Assembly (NCBI RefSeq): GCF_900113415.1
Contig: NZ_FOPH01000011.1
Coordinates: 54,386 to 118,385, forward strand
Reading direction: 5' to 3'
Source: Oribacterium sp. WCC10
GTDB taxonomy: Bacteria; Bacillota; Clostridia; Lachnospirales; Lachnospiraceae
Length of the DNA: 64,000 nucleotides
Shown: piece after piece, positions 43,614 through 54,466 of the stretch
Numbering within the stretch: position 1 is the stretch's first letter
Layout: each line of letters begins with the position of its first letter
Notes under the pieces: model-generated
Databases searched by the model: none
Seen by the model: the letters and a program-made list of their open reading frames with translations, nothing else
Told to the model about the DNA's origin: nothing
Made by a program: the position numbers and the translations under genes

Positions 43614-45062
43614 TTATCCTTCCAGCTTTCTGATTCCGGCCTCAAGTCTCTTGATAGACTCTTCCTTGCCGAGAACCTCCATGATCTCTGTTGCTCCTGC
43701 AGGTGTCATCTGCTTGCCTGAAAGAGCGATACGGATAGGCCACATTACGAAACCTGTCTTAAGCTCCTTCTCCTTTCCGTATTCTGAAAGAAGTGCGAAA
43801 AGAGCATCGTTAGAGTAATCCTCCTGAGCCTTGAGAAGAGGAAGAACATCCTTAAGAAGCTCAAGTGAGTTCTCAAGATTTGTCTTTGACTTCTTGTTTA
43901 CATAAAGCTCTGTTCCGTACTCAGGAACTTCCTCGAAGAATGAAATCATCTCCGGGATATCCGGGAATATCTCGATACGTGTCTTGACCATAGTGGCAAT
44001 GTGCTTGAAGTCAAGAGGCTTTTTGATGGTCTCTTGGATGAAAGGAAGAGCTCTTTCATAGTACTTGTCGAAATCCATAGCCTTGATATACTCGCCGTTC
44101 ATCCAGCGAAGCTTGCCCATATCGAAAACAGCAGGACTCTTTGAGATACGTGTGTAATCAAACTTACGGATCAGATCCTGAAGTGACATAATTTCCTCAT
44201 TGTCATCAGGTGACCATCCGAGAAGAGCTACGAAGTTAACTACTGCCTCTGCTACAAAGCCCTGATCGATGAGATCCTCAAAAGAAGAATGACCTGAACG
44301 CTTTGAAAGCTTCTTGTGGTTCTCGTCTGTGATGAGTGGACAGTGAATGTACTTTGGAATCTCCCATCCGTATGCGTCATAGAGACGGTTGTACTTTGGA
44401 CTTGAACTCAGATACTCGTTACCACGAACAACGTGGGTGATTCCCATGAGATGATCGTCGATAACATTGGCGAAATTGTATGTAGGGAATCCGTCAGACT
44501 TGATAAGAACCATGTCATCAAGCTCGGAGTTATCTACTGTAACATCTCCGTAAAGCTCGTCGTGGAATGTTGTTGTTCCCTCTGTAGGGTTGTTCTGACG
44601 GATAACGTATGGCTTTCCTGCCTTAAGGTTCTCCTCAACCTCTTCCTTTGAGAGACCGAGACAATGCTTATCATAGTGCATGATCTCTTCACCGTTAACT
44701 GTTGTCTTCAGAGTTTCAAGACGCTCCTTTGTACAGAAACAGTAGTAAGCCTTGCCTTCGTTAACCAGTTGCTTTGCATAGTCCATGTAAACACCGGACT
44801 GTACTCTCTCTGACTGAACGTATGGTCCGCAATTGCCGGGCTTATCAGGAGACTCATCAGGGATGAGACCTGTATCATCAAGAGTTCTGTTGATAAGGTC
44901 TACTGCACCTTCAACAAGACGCTCCTGATCTGTATCCTCGATTCTTAAAAGAAAATCGCCGTCCTCATGCTTAGAAATGAGGTAAGCATACAGTGCAGTT
45001 CTTAAGTTACCAACATGCATTCTTCCGGTTGGTGACGGAGCGTATCGTGTTCTGATCTTCAT
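43614..45062 (-). CDS. gltX: Glutamate--tRNA ligase
   Basis: 482 residues. Class I synthetase with the first signature [17 protein letters not shown] (HIGH region, here HVGN) and second signature KLSKRSG (KMSKS region). The protein charges tRNA-Glu (and tRNA-Gln in organisms that use GatCAB). Asn replaces His in the last HIGH position, as seen in many bacterial GltX proteins. The anticodon-binding C-terminal half is present. The start has only a moderate ribosome site. Confidence 0.97.
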   Translation of the reverse strand: MKIRTRYAPSPTGRMHVGNLRTALYAYLISKHEDGDFLLRIEDTDQERLVEGAVDLINRTLDDTGLIPDESPDKPGNCGPYVQSERVQSGVYMDYAKQLVNEGKAYYCFCTKERLETLKTTVNGEEIMHYDKHCLGLSKEEVEENLKAGKPYVIRQNNPTEGTTTFHDELYGDVTVDNSELDDMVLIKSDGFPTYNFANVIDDHLMGITHVVRGNEYLSSSPKYNRLYDAYGWEIPKYIHCPLITDENHKKLSKRSGHSSFEDLIDQGFVAEAVVNFVALLGWSPDDNEEIMSLQDLIRKFDYTRISKSPAVFDMGKLRWMNGEYIKAMDFDKYYERALPFIQETIKKPLDFKHIATMVKTRIEIFPDIPEMISFFEEVPEYGTELYVNKKSKTNLENSLELLKDVLPLLKAQEDYSNDALFALLSEYGKEKELKTGFVMWPIRIALSGKQMTPAGATEIMEVLGKEESIKRLEAGIRKLEG

Positions 45063-45135
45063 TTTGTTCTCCTAAATGTAAAGAAGGGACTGTCGCCAGC
45101 CCCCGCTTTTAGATTTAAAATTCTTTATTTCTTAA

Positions 45136-45173
45136 TGCATAGGGAATTACATTATCATGAAATCCCCTATGCT
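45136..45173 (-). terminator. Terminator-like hairpin behind pnp
   Basis: GCATAGGGA pairs with TCCCCTATGC with one unpaired base, 18 bases after the pnp stop. T-rich sequence follows on the minus strand. Confidence 0.6.
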
Positions 45174-45190
45174 GATGTTTTAAAACTGAA

Positions 45191-47284
45191 TCAATCCTTG
45201 AGATCCTGTGGTCTCATGGTAAGGTTGATTCTACCCATCTTGTCGACTTCCTGTACCTTTACAGTTACTTCGTCGCCGATGTTTACAACATCCTCAACCT
45301 TTTCAACTCTGCCGTCAGCGAGCTTTGAGATGTGAACCATACCGTCCTTATTAGGGCTTAACTGTACGAATGCACCGAAGTTCATGATACGTACAACCTT
45401 TCCTGTAAGTATCTGACCGGGTTCTATGTCATTAACGATGGACTCGATGATCTTCTTTGCCTTCTCAAGTGCGGAAAGATCAATGCCGGAGATAGATACC
45501 ATACCGTTATCGTCGATATCGATCTTTGCGCCTGTCTCGTCAATGATTCCGTTGATGGTCTTTCCCTGCTTACCGATGACATCACCGATCTTCTCAGGAT
45601 CAATCTGGATGGTAATAATCTTTGGAGCATATGGTGAAAGCTCCTTACGAGGCTCTGCGATAGCATCCTTCATAACACCGTCCATGATGAAAAGACGTGC
45701 TTCGTGTGCTCTCTTGATAGCCTCTGTTACGATATCCTTTGTAAGACCGTGAATCTTGATATCCATCTGGATAGCAGTGATACCTTCGTGAGTACCTGTT
45801 ACCTTGAAATCCATGTCGCCGAAGAAGTCCTCAAGCCCCTGGATATCTGTAAGTACGAGATAATCATCATCTGTATCACCGGTTACAAGACCGCAGCTGA
45901 TACCTGCTACAGGCTCTTTGATAGGAACACCGGCTGCCATAAGTGAAAGGCATGATGCACAGGTTGAACCCATTGATGTTGAACCGTTGGACTCCATAGT
46001 CTCGGATACTGCACGGATGGCATAAGGGAACTCTTCTACTGATGGAAGTACAGGAAGAAGTGCTCTCTCTGCAAGTGCTCCGTGACCGATCTCACGACGT
46101 CCCGGTCCGCGGCTTGCCTTGGCCTCACCTACTGAGTATCCTGGGAAATTATACTGGTGAAGGTATCTCTTCTCTGTGATGAACTCATTAAGTTCCTCAA
46201 CCTTCTGAACCTCTGAAAGAGGAGCAAGAGTTACGATATCAAGGATCTGAGTCTGTCCACGCTTGAACATGGCAGAACCGTGTACTCTCGGGATGAGATC
46301 CACTTCAGCCTCAAGAGGTCTGATCTCGTCAATCTTACGTCCGTCAGGTCTCTTGTGATCCTTGAGGATCATCTTACGAACAGTCTTCTTCTCGTACTGA
46401 TATACAGCATCAGGAAGGATGGCAAGAGGCTCTTCATCCTCTTGAAGAGCCTCTTCAAGCTTCTTTGTAACTTCAGCGATGTTTGCATCTCTTTGCTGCT
46501 TATCATCTGTAAATACAGCCTTCTCCATCTCCTCAGGAGGAACGATAGACTTGATTCTCTCGAAGAGCTCCTCAGGAACTGCAGCACTTACGTACTCCAT
46601 CTTAGGCTTTCCGCACTCTGCGATGATGGAATCGAAGAAACCGATGATCTGCTTGTTTACTTCATCAGCCTTGTAGATAGCTTCGATCATCTTGTCATCG
46701 GAAATGCAGTTTGCGCCTGCCTCGATCATGATGACTTTATCACGTGTTGAAGCTACTGTAAGAGCAAGATCTGATACAGCCTTTTCTGCGTTTGTAGGGT
46801 TGATGATGAACTCACCGTTGATCATACCAACCTGTGTTGATGCACATGGGCCATCCCAAGGTACATCTGATATAGCTGTTGCAAGGGATGAACCAAGCAT
46901 GGCAAGAAGTTCAGGTGAACAATCCTGATCAACTGACATAACAAGGTTGTCAACGAGACAGTCGTTTCTGAAATCCTTAGGGAAAAGAGGTCTCATAGGA
47001 CGGTCGATGACACGTGATGTAAGGATTGCATTGTCACCTGCACGGCCCTCTCTCTTCTTGAATCCACCAGGGAATTTACCAACTGAATACATCTTCTCCT
47101 CATACTCAATCTGGAGCGGGAAGAAGTCAATGCCGTCACGTGGAGCGGCTGAAGCGGTACATGTTGAAAGAACTGTTGTATCGCCATAGTGCATAAGAGC
47201 TGCACCGTTTGCCTGAGCACAAACACGACCGATATCAACGGTGAGTGTTCTGCCGGCGAGTTCCATAGAATAACTCTTGTACAT
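45191..47284 (-). CDS. pnp: Polyribonucleotide nucleotidyltransferase
   Basis: 697 residues, the usual size. Two RNase PH-like halves, the second with the FFLPLQIEY-like and TSMGSTCASCLSLMAAGVPI blocks, then KH (IQIDPEKIGDVIGKQGKTINGI) and S1 (GQILTGKVVRIMNFGAFVQLSPNKDGMVHIS) domains. It degrades mRNA from the 3' end using phosphate. In many bacteria pnp follows rpsO, as it does here, 337 bases further downstream on the same strand. Confidence 0.97.
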   Translation of the reverse strand: MYKSYSMELAGRTLTVDIGRVCAQANGAALMHYGDTTVLSTCTASAAPRDGIDFFPLQIEYEEKMYSVGKFPGGFKKREGRAGDNAILTSRVIDRPMRPLFPKDFRNDCLVDNLVMSVDQDCSPELLAMLGSSLATAISDVPWDGPCASTQVGMINGEFIINPTNAEKAVSDLALTVASTRDKVIMIEAGANCISDDKMIEAIYKADEVNKQIIGFFDSIIAECGKPKMEYVSAAVPEELFERIKSIVPPEEMEKAVFTDDKQQRDANIAEVTKKLEEALQEDEEPLAILPDAVYQYEKKTVRKMILKDHKRPDGRKIDEIRPLEAEVDLIPRVHGSAMFKRGQTQILDIVTLAPLSEVQKVEELNEFITEKRYLHQYNFPGYSVGEAKASRGPGRREIGHGALAERALLPVLPSVEEFPYAIRAVSETMESNGSTSMGSTCASCLSLMAAGVPIKEPVAGISCGLVTGDTDDDYLVLTDIQGLEDFFGDMDFKVTGTHEGITAIQMDIKIHGLTKDIVTEAIKRAHEARLFIMDGVMKDAIAEPRKELSPYAPKIITIQIDPEKIGDVIGKQGKTINGIIDETGAKIDIDDNGMVSISGIDLSALEKAKKIIESIVNDIEPGQILTGKVVRIMNFGAFVQLSPNKDGMVHISKLADGRVEKVEDVVNIGDEVTVKVQEVDKMGRINLTMRPQDLKD

Positions 47285-47621
47285 TTATACCTCCTAATAA
47301 TGACAGAGAGGTCCAAAAACACTAATCAGACTCTGTTTCGACCTGCAAATGATCTGTGTGCTAAACTGTTTATATCAATGTCTAAGACTTCACAAATCAA
47401 AACCGGATCTCATCAGTGATCTCGGATGACTCTCCTGTCATAAATATATACATAGTATGGATATCCGTAAAATCTTTCGAAATGGGAAGAAAAAACGGAC
47501 AGGGTAGCACATCATGCTACTCAACTTTGTATTTTAACAAATTCTTTAAGTAAGGTCGATATGTTTTTTACAAAACATAATAAAAGGGCAGAGAATAAAT
47601 CTCCGCCCTTCTTTATCAAAA
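47285..47621. other. rpsO-pnp intergenic region with rpsO terminator
   Basis: 337 bases. The rpsO terminator AAGGGC-A-GAGA...TCTC-C-GCCCTT lies at 47584-47610. Nothing else is recognised, but TTGATT and TGATAT 17 bases apart on the minus strand around 47375 are a weak candidate pnp promoter. An RNase III-type leader hairpin, known from other bacteria, is not evident. Confidence 0.5.
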
Positions 47622-47888
47622 TTACTTTCTGATACCGAGCTTCTCGATGAGTGATCTGTATCCCTCAAGGTCTGTCTTAGCAAGGTACTGAAGAAGTCCT
47701 CTTCTCTGACCAACCATCATAAGAAGTCCTCTTCTTGAGTGGTGATCCTTAGGGTTCTTCTTAAGGTGCTCAGTAAGCTCGTTGATTCTTGTTGTAAGAA
47801 TAGCAACCTGAACCTCTGGTGAACCTGTGTCTCCTGGCTTACGGCCATACTGTGCGATAAGCTCTGCCTTCTTTTCCTTTGAAATCAT
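47622..47888 (-). CDS. rpsO: 30S ribosomal protein S15
   Basis: 88 residues, standard S15. Pattern [43 protein letters not shown] is diagnostic. Binds 16S rRNA early in 30S assembly. GGAGG lies 7 bases before the ATG. Its leader carries the hairpin ATGGCG-ACAAA-CGCCAT (47910-47926), which could be part of an S15 feedback site (inference). Confidence 0.98.
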   Translation of the reverse strand: MISKEKKAELIAQYGRKPGDTGSPEVQVAILTTRINELTEHLKKNPKDHHSRRGLLMMVGQRRGLLQYLAKTDLEGYRSLIEKLGIRK

Positions 47889-47909
47889 GGTAATTCCTCC
47901 TATAAAACT

Positions 47910-47926
47910 ATGGCGACAAACGCCAT
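47910..47926 (-). other. rpsO leader hairpin
   Basis: ATGGCG pairs perfectly with CGCCAT around ACAAA, just upstream of the rpsO ribosome site. S15 represses its own mRNA in several bacteria through leader structures; this one is only a candidate. Confidence 0.45.
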
Positions 47927-47990
47927 TACTTACGCTGACAGAGTTTCCGGAAGGAGTTCCGTAAAACTACGCCAACGCGCATACTGAATT

Positions 47991-48018
47991 AGTATATCTA
48001 AGTTCTTTTATTTGTCAA
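47991..48018 (-). promoter_or_regulatory. rpsO promoter
   Basis: On the minus strand TTGACA (48013-48018) and TATACT (47991-47996) are 16 bases apart, 100 bases before the rpsO start, giving a leader of about 95 bases. Confidence 0.7.
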
Positions 48019-48142
48019 TACGGATAATGAATTTCTGCTGTAAACATTATCTAAACATTGTACAAAATCAAATCCCGGATAAGATCCGTCAGTCCACATG
48101 AGGCGGAGCGGTCCGATATTTGTCTTTGCAGCTTATATAATG

Positions 48143-48234
48143 ATGATGACGTGAGTGTCAATAATATTTGCCACTCACTGATTAGCGCCAACGCACACAT
48201 CCGTGTGCAATGAGCAGGAATCCTTACATCATCA
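48143..48234 (+). repeat. Dispersed 3'-end hairpin element, copy E
   Basis: ATGACGTGAGTGTCA begins the element. GTGAGTG pairs with CACTCAC, then a second stem GCACAC-ATCC-GTGTGC (48193-48208) follows, and the right end CTTACATCATC repeats the left end inverted in part. It ends 13 bases before the stop of the truB-ribF gene. Confidence 0.6.
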
Positions 48235-48247
48235 AATCGCATCTGTA

Positions 48248-49840
48248 TCACAGATCCATAGGATAATTGGCTGCTGACCAGACGTCCTTCTGAAGCTGTT
48301 TCTTCAGGTCTTCCAGTGAAGGGAACTTCTGCTGATCTCTCAGTCTGTCGATGAACTCAACTCTGATCTTCTTTCCGTAGAGATCACCCTTGAATCCAAT
48401 GATATGGGTTTCGATATCCATAGGATTGTCATCGGCAACTGTCGGATTGGTACCAACATTGGTCATTCCCTTATAGAGATTCTGCCCCACAAGCACTCTG
48501 GTCACATAAACTCCCGGGCTTGGAACCAGTTTTCCGTCCTTTGGAAGCATATTGGCTGTAGGGAAACCAAGAACTCTGGTTCCTATCTGCTTTCCGTAAA
48601 TAACTGTGCCGCTTAATGCAACGTGACGGCCCAAAAGATCTGCAGCAAGTTTGACATTACCCTTCTGAATCTCTTCGCGGATATAGGTGCTGGAGATCTC
48701 CCTTGCATTACCATCTTCATCGAGAATCTGACGTTTCTTTATGACATGAGCCTCATAACCGTATTTGTTCTGAAGTTCTGTGAGCAGAGCTGCATTGCCT
48801 TGTGCCTTGTGGCCGAAGCTGCAGTCTGTCCCCACAACTATATCTTTCGCGTGCATTCCCTCAACAAGAATGTCTCGAAGGAAATGTTCTGCCGGAACTT
48901 TCATGGTGTCTTTGTTTACAGGATAAGAAAAAACATAATCAAAGCCAAGATTCCGAAGTCTTGTGAGATGTTCGTCACTTGATGAAATCGAGTTCTTTTT
49001 GATGCCTGTAAAAAGACTTTCCGGATTCTGTGAAAATGTAAGAATCGCAGTTTTCAGGTGTTTTGTTTTCGCTATCCTGAACATGTTGTCAAATATAAGC
49101 TGATGCCCGAGATGACTTCCATCGAACTTTCCAAAAGAAACAACTGCCGGTTCCGGCACAAATATAGGGGGCTTCATGATTGAAATCAGTTCACCCTTTT
49201 CTTCCATAGATGCTATTTCGGAGATGGTGTGACTTTCCCCTATATCATACTGACCGACCCTTGTACGGATAAGTGATGACATGGCAGCGCCTGTACCGAG
49301 CTTTTCTCCGATATCCTTACAAAGTGTTCTGATGTATGTTCCCTTTGAACAGGTGACTTCCATCTGAACATAAGGGATATCTATGGAAAGGATCTTTATA
49401 TCGTGAATGGTTATACGATTGGGTTTTCTTTCAACTGTTTTCCCCTGTCTCGCCAAATCATAGAGCTTTTGACCGTTTATCTTCTTGGCGCTGTACATGG
49501 GTGGAATCTGATCGTAGCTTCCGATGAAGCTTTTCACAGCTTCGCGAATGTCTTCTTCGGAAACATTTACTTCTTTATCGGAAAGCACTGTGCCTGTGGT
49601 ATCTTCTGTATCGGTGGTGATACCCAGTTTCATCCCTGCAACGTATACCTTTTCTGTACCTGCGATAGCATCCACAAGCTTTGTGGCTGTACCTGCGCAA
49701 ACCACCAGAACTCCCTCTGCCATGGGGTCGAGAGTTCCCGTATGTCCTATTTTTTTCTCGTGAAGAATGGAACGAAGCTTTTTGGTTACATCAAAACTTG
49801 TCCATTCCTTTTCTTTTCTGACTACTATAATTCCGTCCAT
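48248..49840 (-). CDS. TruB-RibF fusion: tRNA pseudouridine-55 synthase and FAD synthetase
   Basis: 530 residues in one frame. Residues 1-222 are TruB: GHTGTLDPMAEGVLVV with catalytic Asp38, SAKKINGQKLYDLAR, CSKGTYIRTLCKDIG. The usual C-terminal PUA domain is absent. Residues 228-530 are RibF: nucleotidyl-transferase motif FGKFDGSHLGHQ (236-247), adenylyl-transferase region, and the riboflavin kinase domain with GKQIGTRVLGFPTANM and VTNVGTNPTV. In Firmicutes truB and ribF are normally separate neighbours; here no stop or frameshift separates them. The product would modify U55 of tRNA and make FMN and FAD. The gene sits after rbfA and nrnA, its normal place. Confidence 0.93.
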   Translation of the reverse strand: MDGIIVVRKEKEWTSFDVTKKLRSILHEKKIGHTGTLDPMAEGVLVVCAGTATKLVDAIAGTEKVYVAGMKLGITTDTEDTTGTVLSDKEVNVSEEDIREAVKSFIGSYDQIPPMYSAKKINGQKLYDLARQGKTVERKPNRITIHDIKILSIDIPYVQMEVTCSKGTYIRTLCKDIGEKLGTGAAMSSLIRTRVGQYDIGESHTISEIASMEEKGELISIMKPPIFVPEPAVVSFGKFDGSHLGHQLIFDNMFRIAKTKHLKTAILTFSQNPESLFTGIKKNSISSSDEHLTRLRNLGFDYVFSYPVNKDTMKVPAEHFLRDILVEGMHAKDIVVGTDCSFGHKAQGNAALLTELQNKYGYEAHVIKKRQILDEDGNAREISSTYIREEIQKGNVKLAADLLGRHVALSGTVIYGKQIGTRVLGFPTANMLPKDGKLVPSPGVYVTRVLVGQNLYKGMTNVGTNPTVADDNPMDIETHIIGFKGDLYGKKIRVEFIDRLRDQQKFPSLEDLKKQLQKDVWSAANYPMDL

Positions 49841-49931
49841 TTATCCCCTGTATAGAGAACGCCAGTCTGTTTGATTTCGTGACCCGAAGGACTGACGTTT
49901 TTGTGGGACAGATGTTATGCCCACGTAAATG

Positions 49932-50006
49932 ACACCACATTATTCACATCTGTGTGGTGTATACCATGTGTGAGTAGCAAATGTTTTAGATACTCACGTT
50001 ATTATA
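49932..50006 (-). repeat. Dispersed 3'-end hairpin element, copy I
   Basis: Minus-strand copy TATAATAACGTGAGTATC. GTGAGTA pairs with TACTCAC around a loop with AAACATTTGC; beside it ACACCACA pairs with TGTGGTGT. It abuts the nrnA stop codon. Confidence 0.6.
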
Positions 50007-50984
50007 TCAGCTCCTGTTTGAAACAAACTCCGGAGCATACATCTGGAGTGAAAGCTCCTTTGTGATGTTGTTGATGACATCGTGGTATGATCCCTGCAAT
50101 GTGCATCCGGCGGCCATCTTATGACCTCCGCCACCAAAATGAGCTGCTACACGTGCCACATCAAGCATATGGTTGTTGCTTCGGAGACTAACCTTGAAGT
50201 TCTGGTTGGTCATCTCATATATGAAGATGGCACAGTCTATGCCTCTGGTCTCACGCATCACGCTTACAATACCGTCGATATCTTTGGAAGTGACATTGTA
50301 AAATTTCATTTCTTTGCAGGTGAGCCAGCCTGCAAGACACCGACCGTCCATGACCATGAGACTTTCCATGAGCACGCGGCCCAGAACCTGCTGCTGAGGA
50401 TAGGTTTTGGTGAAAAAAGTATCATCGATGATATGACCAAAATCGATGCCTTTTGACATCAAAAAGCCTGCTATCTCCATAGTATGTTGTGATGTGCAGC
50501 TGTACTTGAATACACCTGTATCATGTACCATGCCGAGATAAAGACACTCGGCAGTCTCCTTAGTGATTTTATCCTTGTCCAAAAGATCAAAGATGACTTC
50601 ACAGGCACTGGATGCCTCAGGAATGATGGTACTGTGTTCGAATTTCTGTGATCCCGGTATATGATGATCTGCCACGTATAGAGTTCCGGCATTTTCTGCG
50701 AGTGTTTTGTAATCACCGAGTCTGTCATAACCGTTACAGTCACACATGATACATAACTGGTACTTTCTGTCTGAAGGCACGTGTATGATCTCGTCAAATC
50801 CGGGCATAAAACGGAACTTTTCGTTGGCTGTCTGGAGATAGACATTAACCTTTTTATCCGGGTATAGATTCTTTATATAGCTTTTGGTGCCAAGGGTGGA
50901 ACCAAGGCAGTCTCCGTCCGGATTTGTATGTCCAAGAATACAGATGCTATCTGCTGCTTCTATCAACTTTGCAAATTCGTTCAT
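50007..50984 (-). CDS. nrnA: Bifunctional oligoribonuclease/PAP phosphatase NrnA
   Basis: 325 residues. DHH-DHHA1 family: motif I GHTNPDGDCLGS (about residue 18), DCNGYDRL (about 84), DHH motif VADHHIPGS (about 111) and the C-terminal GGGHKMAAGC (about 289), which binds substrate. The enzyme removes nucleotides from very short RNA (nanoRNA) and splits 3'-phosphoadenosine 5'-phosphate. It is encoded between rbfA and truB, the usual place in Firmicutes, though a 318-base gap separates it from rbfA. Confidence 0.94.
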   Translation of the reverse strand: MNEFAKLIEAADSICILGHTNPDGDCLGSTLGTKSYIKNLYPDKKVNVYLQTANEKFRFMPGFDEIIHVPSDRKYQLCIMCDCNGYDRLGDYKTLAENAGTLYVADHHIPGSQKFEHSTIIPEASSACEVIFDLLDKDKITKETAECLYLGMVHDTGVFKYSCTSQHTMEIAGFLMSKGIDFGHIIDDTFFTKTYPQQQVLGRVLMESLMVMDGRCLAGWLTCKEMKFYNVTSKDIDGIVSVMRETRGIDCAIFIYEMTNQNFKVSLRSNNHMLDVARVAAHFGGGGHKMAAGCTLQGSYHDVINNITKELSLQMYAPEFVSNRS

Positions 50985-51009
50985 GAAAACCCCTTTCTAA
51001 ATGGCTTAA

Positions 51010-51053
51010 GTCGTCAGGCGATCCCGTGTATGCACGATGATGCATCTGACGAC
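51010..51053. other. Hairpin in the rbfA-nrnA gap
   Basis: GTCGTCAG pairs perfectly with CTGACGAC, and inside ATGCA-CGATGA-TGCAT forms a second stem. It lies about 26 bases upstream of the nrnA start and may influence its translation or be a further relative of the dispersed elements. Confidence 0.45.
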
Positions 51054-51102
51054 CAGTTTTAAGCATGATATCTTCAACACATTCATGCTCCTTTTATCAT
51101 TA

Positions 51103-51135
51103 CAGGCAGATAATGCAATAATGCATCTCTGCCTG
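51103..51135 (-). terminator. Terminator-like hairpin behind rbfA
   Basis: CAGGCAGA-TAATGCA pairs with TGCATCTCTGCCTG with one bulge. It lies between rbfA and nrnA and may separate the nusA-infB operon from nrnA. The T-run is weak. Confidence 0.5.
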
Positions 51136-51302
51136 TGAAAAATCAAATATAAGGAAACTGTACTATAGTATATGTTTCCTGAATGAATTGTTCTATAAAA
51201 CACTTCGCTGTCCTGATTGTTATAACCCGTTCGAACATGAAATTGTACTTTGTAGTCTCACTTATGCAGATAGTGTTCTTTCGGAATCAGGACAATATAT
51301 TA

Positions 51303-51719
51303 TCAGTTCTCTTCGTTCTCGTCAGAATCTGAAGATATTTCATCCTCAGTTTCCACATGCTTCTCGGCGTCTTCCTTTGCCACCTTGTTAATGAGAGCAT
51401 CCATACGTGCACCATACTCGATAGAATGATCTTCAACGAACTGGAGCTCAGGTGTGTGACGAAGATTCACTGTCTGAGCCAGCTCTCTTCTCAGGAAACC
51501 ACCGGCAGCCTTGAGACCCTCCATGGTCTTTCCGAGAGACTCTTCACTTCCGAGAACTGAGATATATACCTTACAGTACTGAAGATCCGGAGTGACTTCC
51601 GCTCCGGTCACAGAAACCATAGGTGAGATGCGGGGATCTTTCAGATTGCGGATTGCAACCGAAAGCTCACGCATAACCTCAGCATTTATTCTTGTATTTT
51701 TTACAGAATTTTTTCTCAA
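51303..51719 (-). CDS. rbfA: Ribosome-binding factor A
   Basis: 138 residues. KH-type fold with [50 protein letters not shown] and [20 protein letters not shown], typical of RbfA. It helps mature the 16S rRNA 5' end during 30S assembly. The C-terminal 25 residues are acidic ([14 protein letters not shown]). Overlaps infB by 4 bases. Confidence 0.95.
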   Translation of the reverse strand: MRKNSVKNTRINAEVMRELSVAIRNLKDPRISPMVSVTGAEVTPDLQYCKVYISVLGSEESLGKTMEGLKAAGGFLRRELAQTVNLRHTPELQFVEDHSIEYGARMDALINKVAKEDAEKHVETEDEISSDSDENEEN

Positions 51720-54466
51720 CGCTTAACCTCTTCCATTACATAAACTTCAACATAATCATCAACCTCGATCTCGTTGAAGCCGTCAAATACAAGACCACAC
51801 TCGTAACCGGCCTTGACTTCCTTTACATCGTCCTTGAAACGCTTTACGGAAGCAATCTCGCCTTCGAACACCTGATCCTGCTTAGGTCCGCGCATGATAC
51901 GTGCCTTTGCACCTCTCTGTACGAGACCATCCTTAACCATACAACCTGCGATGTTGCCGACACCTGAAGCCTTGAAAATCTGTCGGATCTCTGCATGACC
52001 GATAACCTTCTCCTCATAAACAGGAGCAAGCATACCCTTCATGGCATCCTCGATATCCTCGATAGCCTTATAGATAATGTTGTAAAGTCTTACGTCAACG
52101 TGCTCACGCTCAGCGATCTCCTTTGCTGTAGCATCCGGCTTAACATCGAAACCGATAACGATAGCATTGGATGCACTTGCGAGAACAACGTCGGATTCAC
52201 TGATGGCACCAACGCCGGAGTGAATAACCTTAACGGCAACTTCTTCGTTTCTGATCTTCTCGAGAGAATCCTTAACGGCCTCAACAGAACCCTGAACGTC
52301 TGCCTTGATAACGATAGGAAGTTCCTTGATCTCGCCGGCCTTGATCTGATCAAAGAGTGCATCAAGAGATACCTTCTTCTTGGACTCTTCAACCATCTTC
52401 TGCTTGCTCTCTGTTACGAATGCTGCAGCATAAGCCTTGGCTTCCTTCTCGTTGTCCTTGACCTGGAATATCTCACCGGCATTAGGAACCGCATTAAGAC
52501 CAAGGATCTCACATGGCTGTGACGGACCTGCCTTTTTGATACGTCTGCCCTTATCATCAGTCATGGCACGTACCTTACCGTAAGCAGAACCTACAGCAAC
52601 TACATCACCCTGATGAAGAGTTCCCTTCTGTACAAGAAGTCTTGCAACTGAACCACGTCCCTTATCAAGCTCTGCCTCGATAACAACACCGTAAGCTGAA
52701 CGGTTCTGGTTTGCCTTGAGCTCCATAACGTCTGCCTCAAGAACAACGTTCTCAAGGAGATCCTCAATACCGATACCCTTCTTTGCAGATACAGGAACGC
52801 AGATTGTGTCTCCGCCGTAATCCTCAGGAACAAGGTCATACTTCATGAGTTCCTGCTTAACACGGTCAGGGTTTGCGCCTTCCTTATCGATCTTGTTGAT
52901 GGCAACGATGATAGGAGTATTGGCAGCCTTGGCGTGGTTGATAGCTTCTACTGTCTGTGGCATGACACCGTCATCTGCTGCAACTACAAGTACAGCGATA
53001 TCTGTTGACTGTGCACCACGCATACGCATGGCTGTAAATGCCTCGTGTCCCGGTGTATCAAGGAATGTGATGAGACGGTCTTCACCGTTTACATTAACTG
53101 ATACCTGGTAAGCACCGATAGACTGTGTGATACCGCCGGCTTCCTTGGCAGTAACATTTGTATTTCTGATAGCATCAAGGATAGATGTTTTACCGTGGTC
53201 AACGTGACCCATTACGCAGACAACAGGAGGTCTTGAAACCATGTCCTCATCTGTATCTTCGATATCATCCTTGACGAGCTCGGCGATAACGTCGATCTTC
53301 TCTTCCTTCTCACAAAGGATATCGTAATCAACAGCGATATTCTCTGCTTCCTCGTATGAAAGCTCTGTGTTGAGGGTTACCATCTGACCCTTCATGAAGA
53401 GCTTCTTGATGATATCTGCAGGCTTCTGCTTCATCTTATCAGCCAGCTCCTTGATGGTGATAACCTCAGGAATGGTGATGGACTTGATCTCCTCTTCAAC
53501 CGGCTTAACTACCTCAGGCTTGATAAATGCACCCTTGCCGGTCTTCTTCTTACGTGCTGCCATCTCATCGTCTCTCTCGTAAGACTGCTCTGCAGTATAC
53601 TTGTTCTGCTTACGGGTGTTACGATTTCTCTTGGCTGCCTCTGCTCTCTCGTTATCGAAATTCTTGTTTCCAAAATTCTTATCAGCAGGCTTGTGAGCAT
53701 TTCTGTTGGTTGTTGGCTTTGATGAGATATCTACTGCTGCAGCTGTACTTTCAGTACGTCTCTGCCCACCGAAGCCTGTACCGGAAGGTCTCTGGCCCGG
53801 TCTCTGCTGACCGTTGCGATCACCTGTGCGACCGGCATTGCCTGCAGGACGCTGACCGTCCTTGTGGAATCCGCCGCCCTGAGGACGATTTCCACGATCA
53901 TTTCGCTGCCCGAATGGCTTTGACTGATCGTTTCTGTCGTTTCTGTCAAAACGAGGTCTCTGATCATTGCTTCTTGCAGGACGATCTGTAGTTCTTTCCT
54001 GAGAAGCGGCAGCTGAACGGGCTTCCTGCTGAGCTTTCTTTCTTGCTTCTTCCTGAGCTCTTGCCTCTTCTTCTGCCTTTCTCTTTGCCTCTTCCTCTGC
54101 CTTTCTTCTTGCCTCTTCTTCGGCAGCCTTTCTTTCAGCTTCTCTCTTTGCTTCTTCTTCAGCCTGACGCTTCTGGATCTCATTGAGCTCGCGAAGAGGT
54201 GTTACTCTTGCTGTTCCTGGAGGAAGTGGTCTTCCGTTAGGACTTGTCTTTTTAGGCTTTTCCTTCTCTTTCTGCTCGGCAGCCTGCACTGTTTTTCTCG
54301 CACCCTGCTCCTTTGCTGTAGAGAGCTTACCGCCAAGAGGATGGTTTTTATGGTTTGCGGAGTTCTGCGAATGGAAAACTACAGCAAGCTTCTTTTTCTT
54401 AGGAGCCTCACCCTTCTTTGCATCCTTGCTGTTCAATCCATTTTCTTTCTGGTTCTCATCTGACAT
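51716..54466 (-). CDS. infB: Translation initiation factor IF-2
   Basis: 916 residues. The N-terminal third (1-330) is low complexity: a Lys/Pro head, then an Ala/Glu/Arg helix repeat ([18 protein letters not shown]), then an Arg/Asp/Asn/Gly-rich stretch ([18 protein letters not shown]). IF2_N at about 350. The G domain has GHVDHGKTS (about 420), DTPGHEAFT and NKID, followed by domains II-IV with the fMet-tRNA-binding C-terminus. Overlaps the L7Ae-type gene by 11 bases. The long N-terminal repeat is normal for clostridial IF-2. Confidence 0.97.
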   Translation of the reverse strand: MSDENQKENGLNSKDAKKGEAPKKKKLAVVFHSQNSANHKNHPLGGKLSTAKEQGARKTVQAAEQKEKEKPKKTSPNGRPLPPGTARVTPLRELNEIQKRQAEEEAKREAERKAAEEEARRKAEEEAKRKAEEEARAQEEARKKAQQEARSAAASQERTTDRPARSNDQRPRFDRNDRNDQSKPFGQRNDRGNRPQGGGFHKDGQRPAGNAGRTGDRNGQQRPGQRPSGTGFGGQRRTESTAAAVDISSKPTTNRNAHKPADKNFGNKNFDNERAEAAKRNRNTRKQNKYTAEQSYERDDEMAARKKKTGKGAFIKPEVVKPVEEEIKSITIPEVITIKELADKMKQKPADIIKKLFMKGQMVTLNTELSYEEAENIAVDYDILCEKEEKIDVIAELVKDDIEDTDEDMVSRPPVVCVMGHVDHGKTSILDAIRNTNVTAKEAGGITQSIGAYQVSVNVNGEDRLITFLDTPGHEAFTAMRMRGAQSTDIAVLVVAADDGVMPQTVEAINHAKAANTPIIVAINKIDKEGANPDRVKQELMKYDLVPEDYGGDTICVPVSAKKGIGIEDLLENVVLEADVMELKANQNRSAYGVVIEAELDKGRGSVARLLVQKGTLHQGDVVAVGSAYGKVRAMTDDKGRRIKKAGPSQPCEILGLNAVPNAGEIFQVKDNEKEAKAYAAAFVTESKQKMVEESKKKVSLDALFDQIKAGEIKELPIVIKADVQGSVEAVKDSLEKIRNEEVAVKVIHSGVGAISESDVVLASASNAIVIGFDVKPDATAKEIAEREHVDVRLYNIIYKAIEDIEDAMKGMLAPVYEEKVIGHAEIRQIFKASGVGNIAGCMVKDGLVQRGAKARIMRGPKQDQVFEGEIASVKRFKDDVKEVKAGYECGLVFDGFNEIEVDDYVEVYVMEEVKR

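Noticed and set aside
51006..51086. 26-codon leader peptide before nrnA
   Set aside because: A GGAG is present but only one base from the ATG, too close for normal initiation; amino-acid content shows no attenuation pattern.
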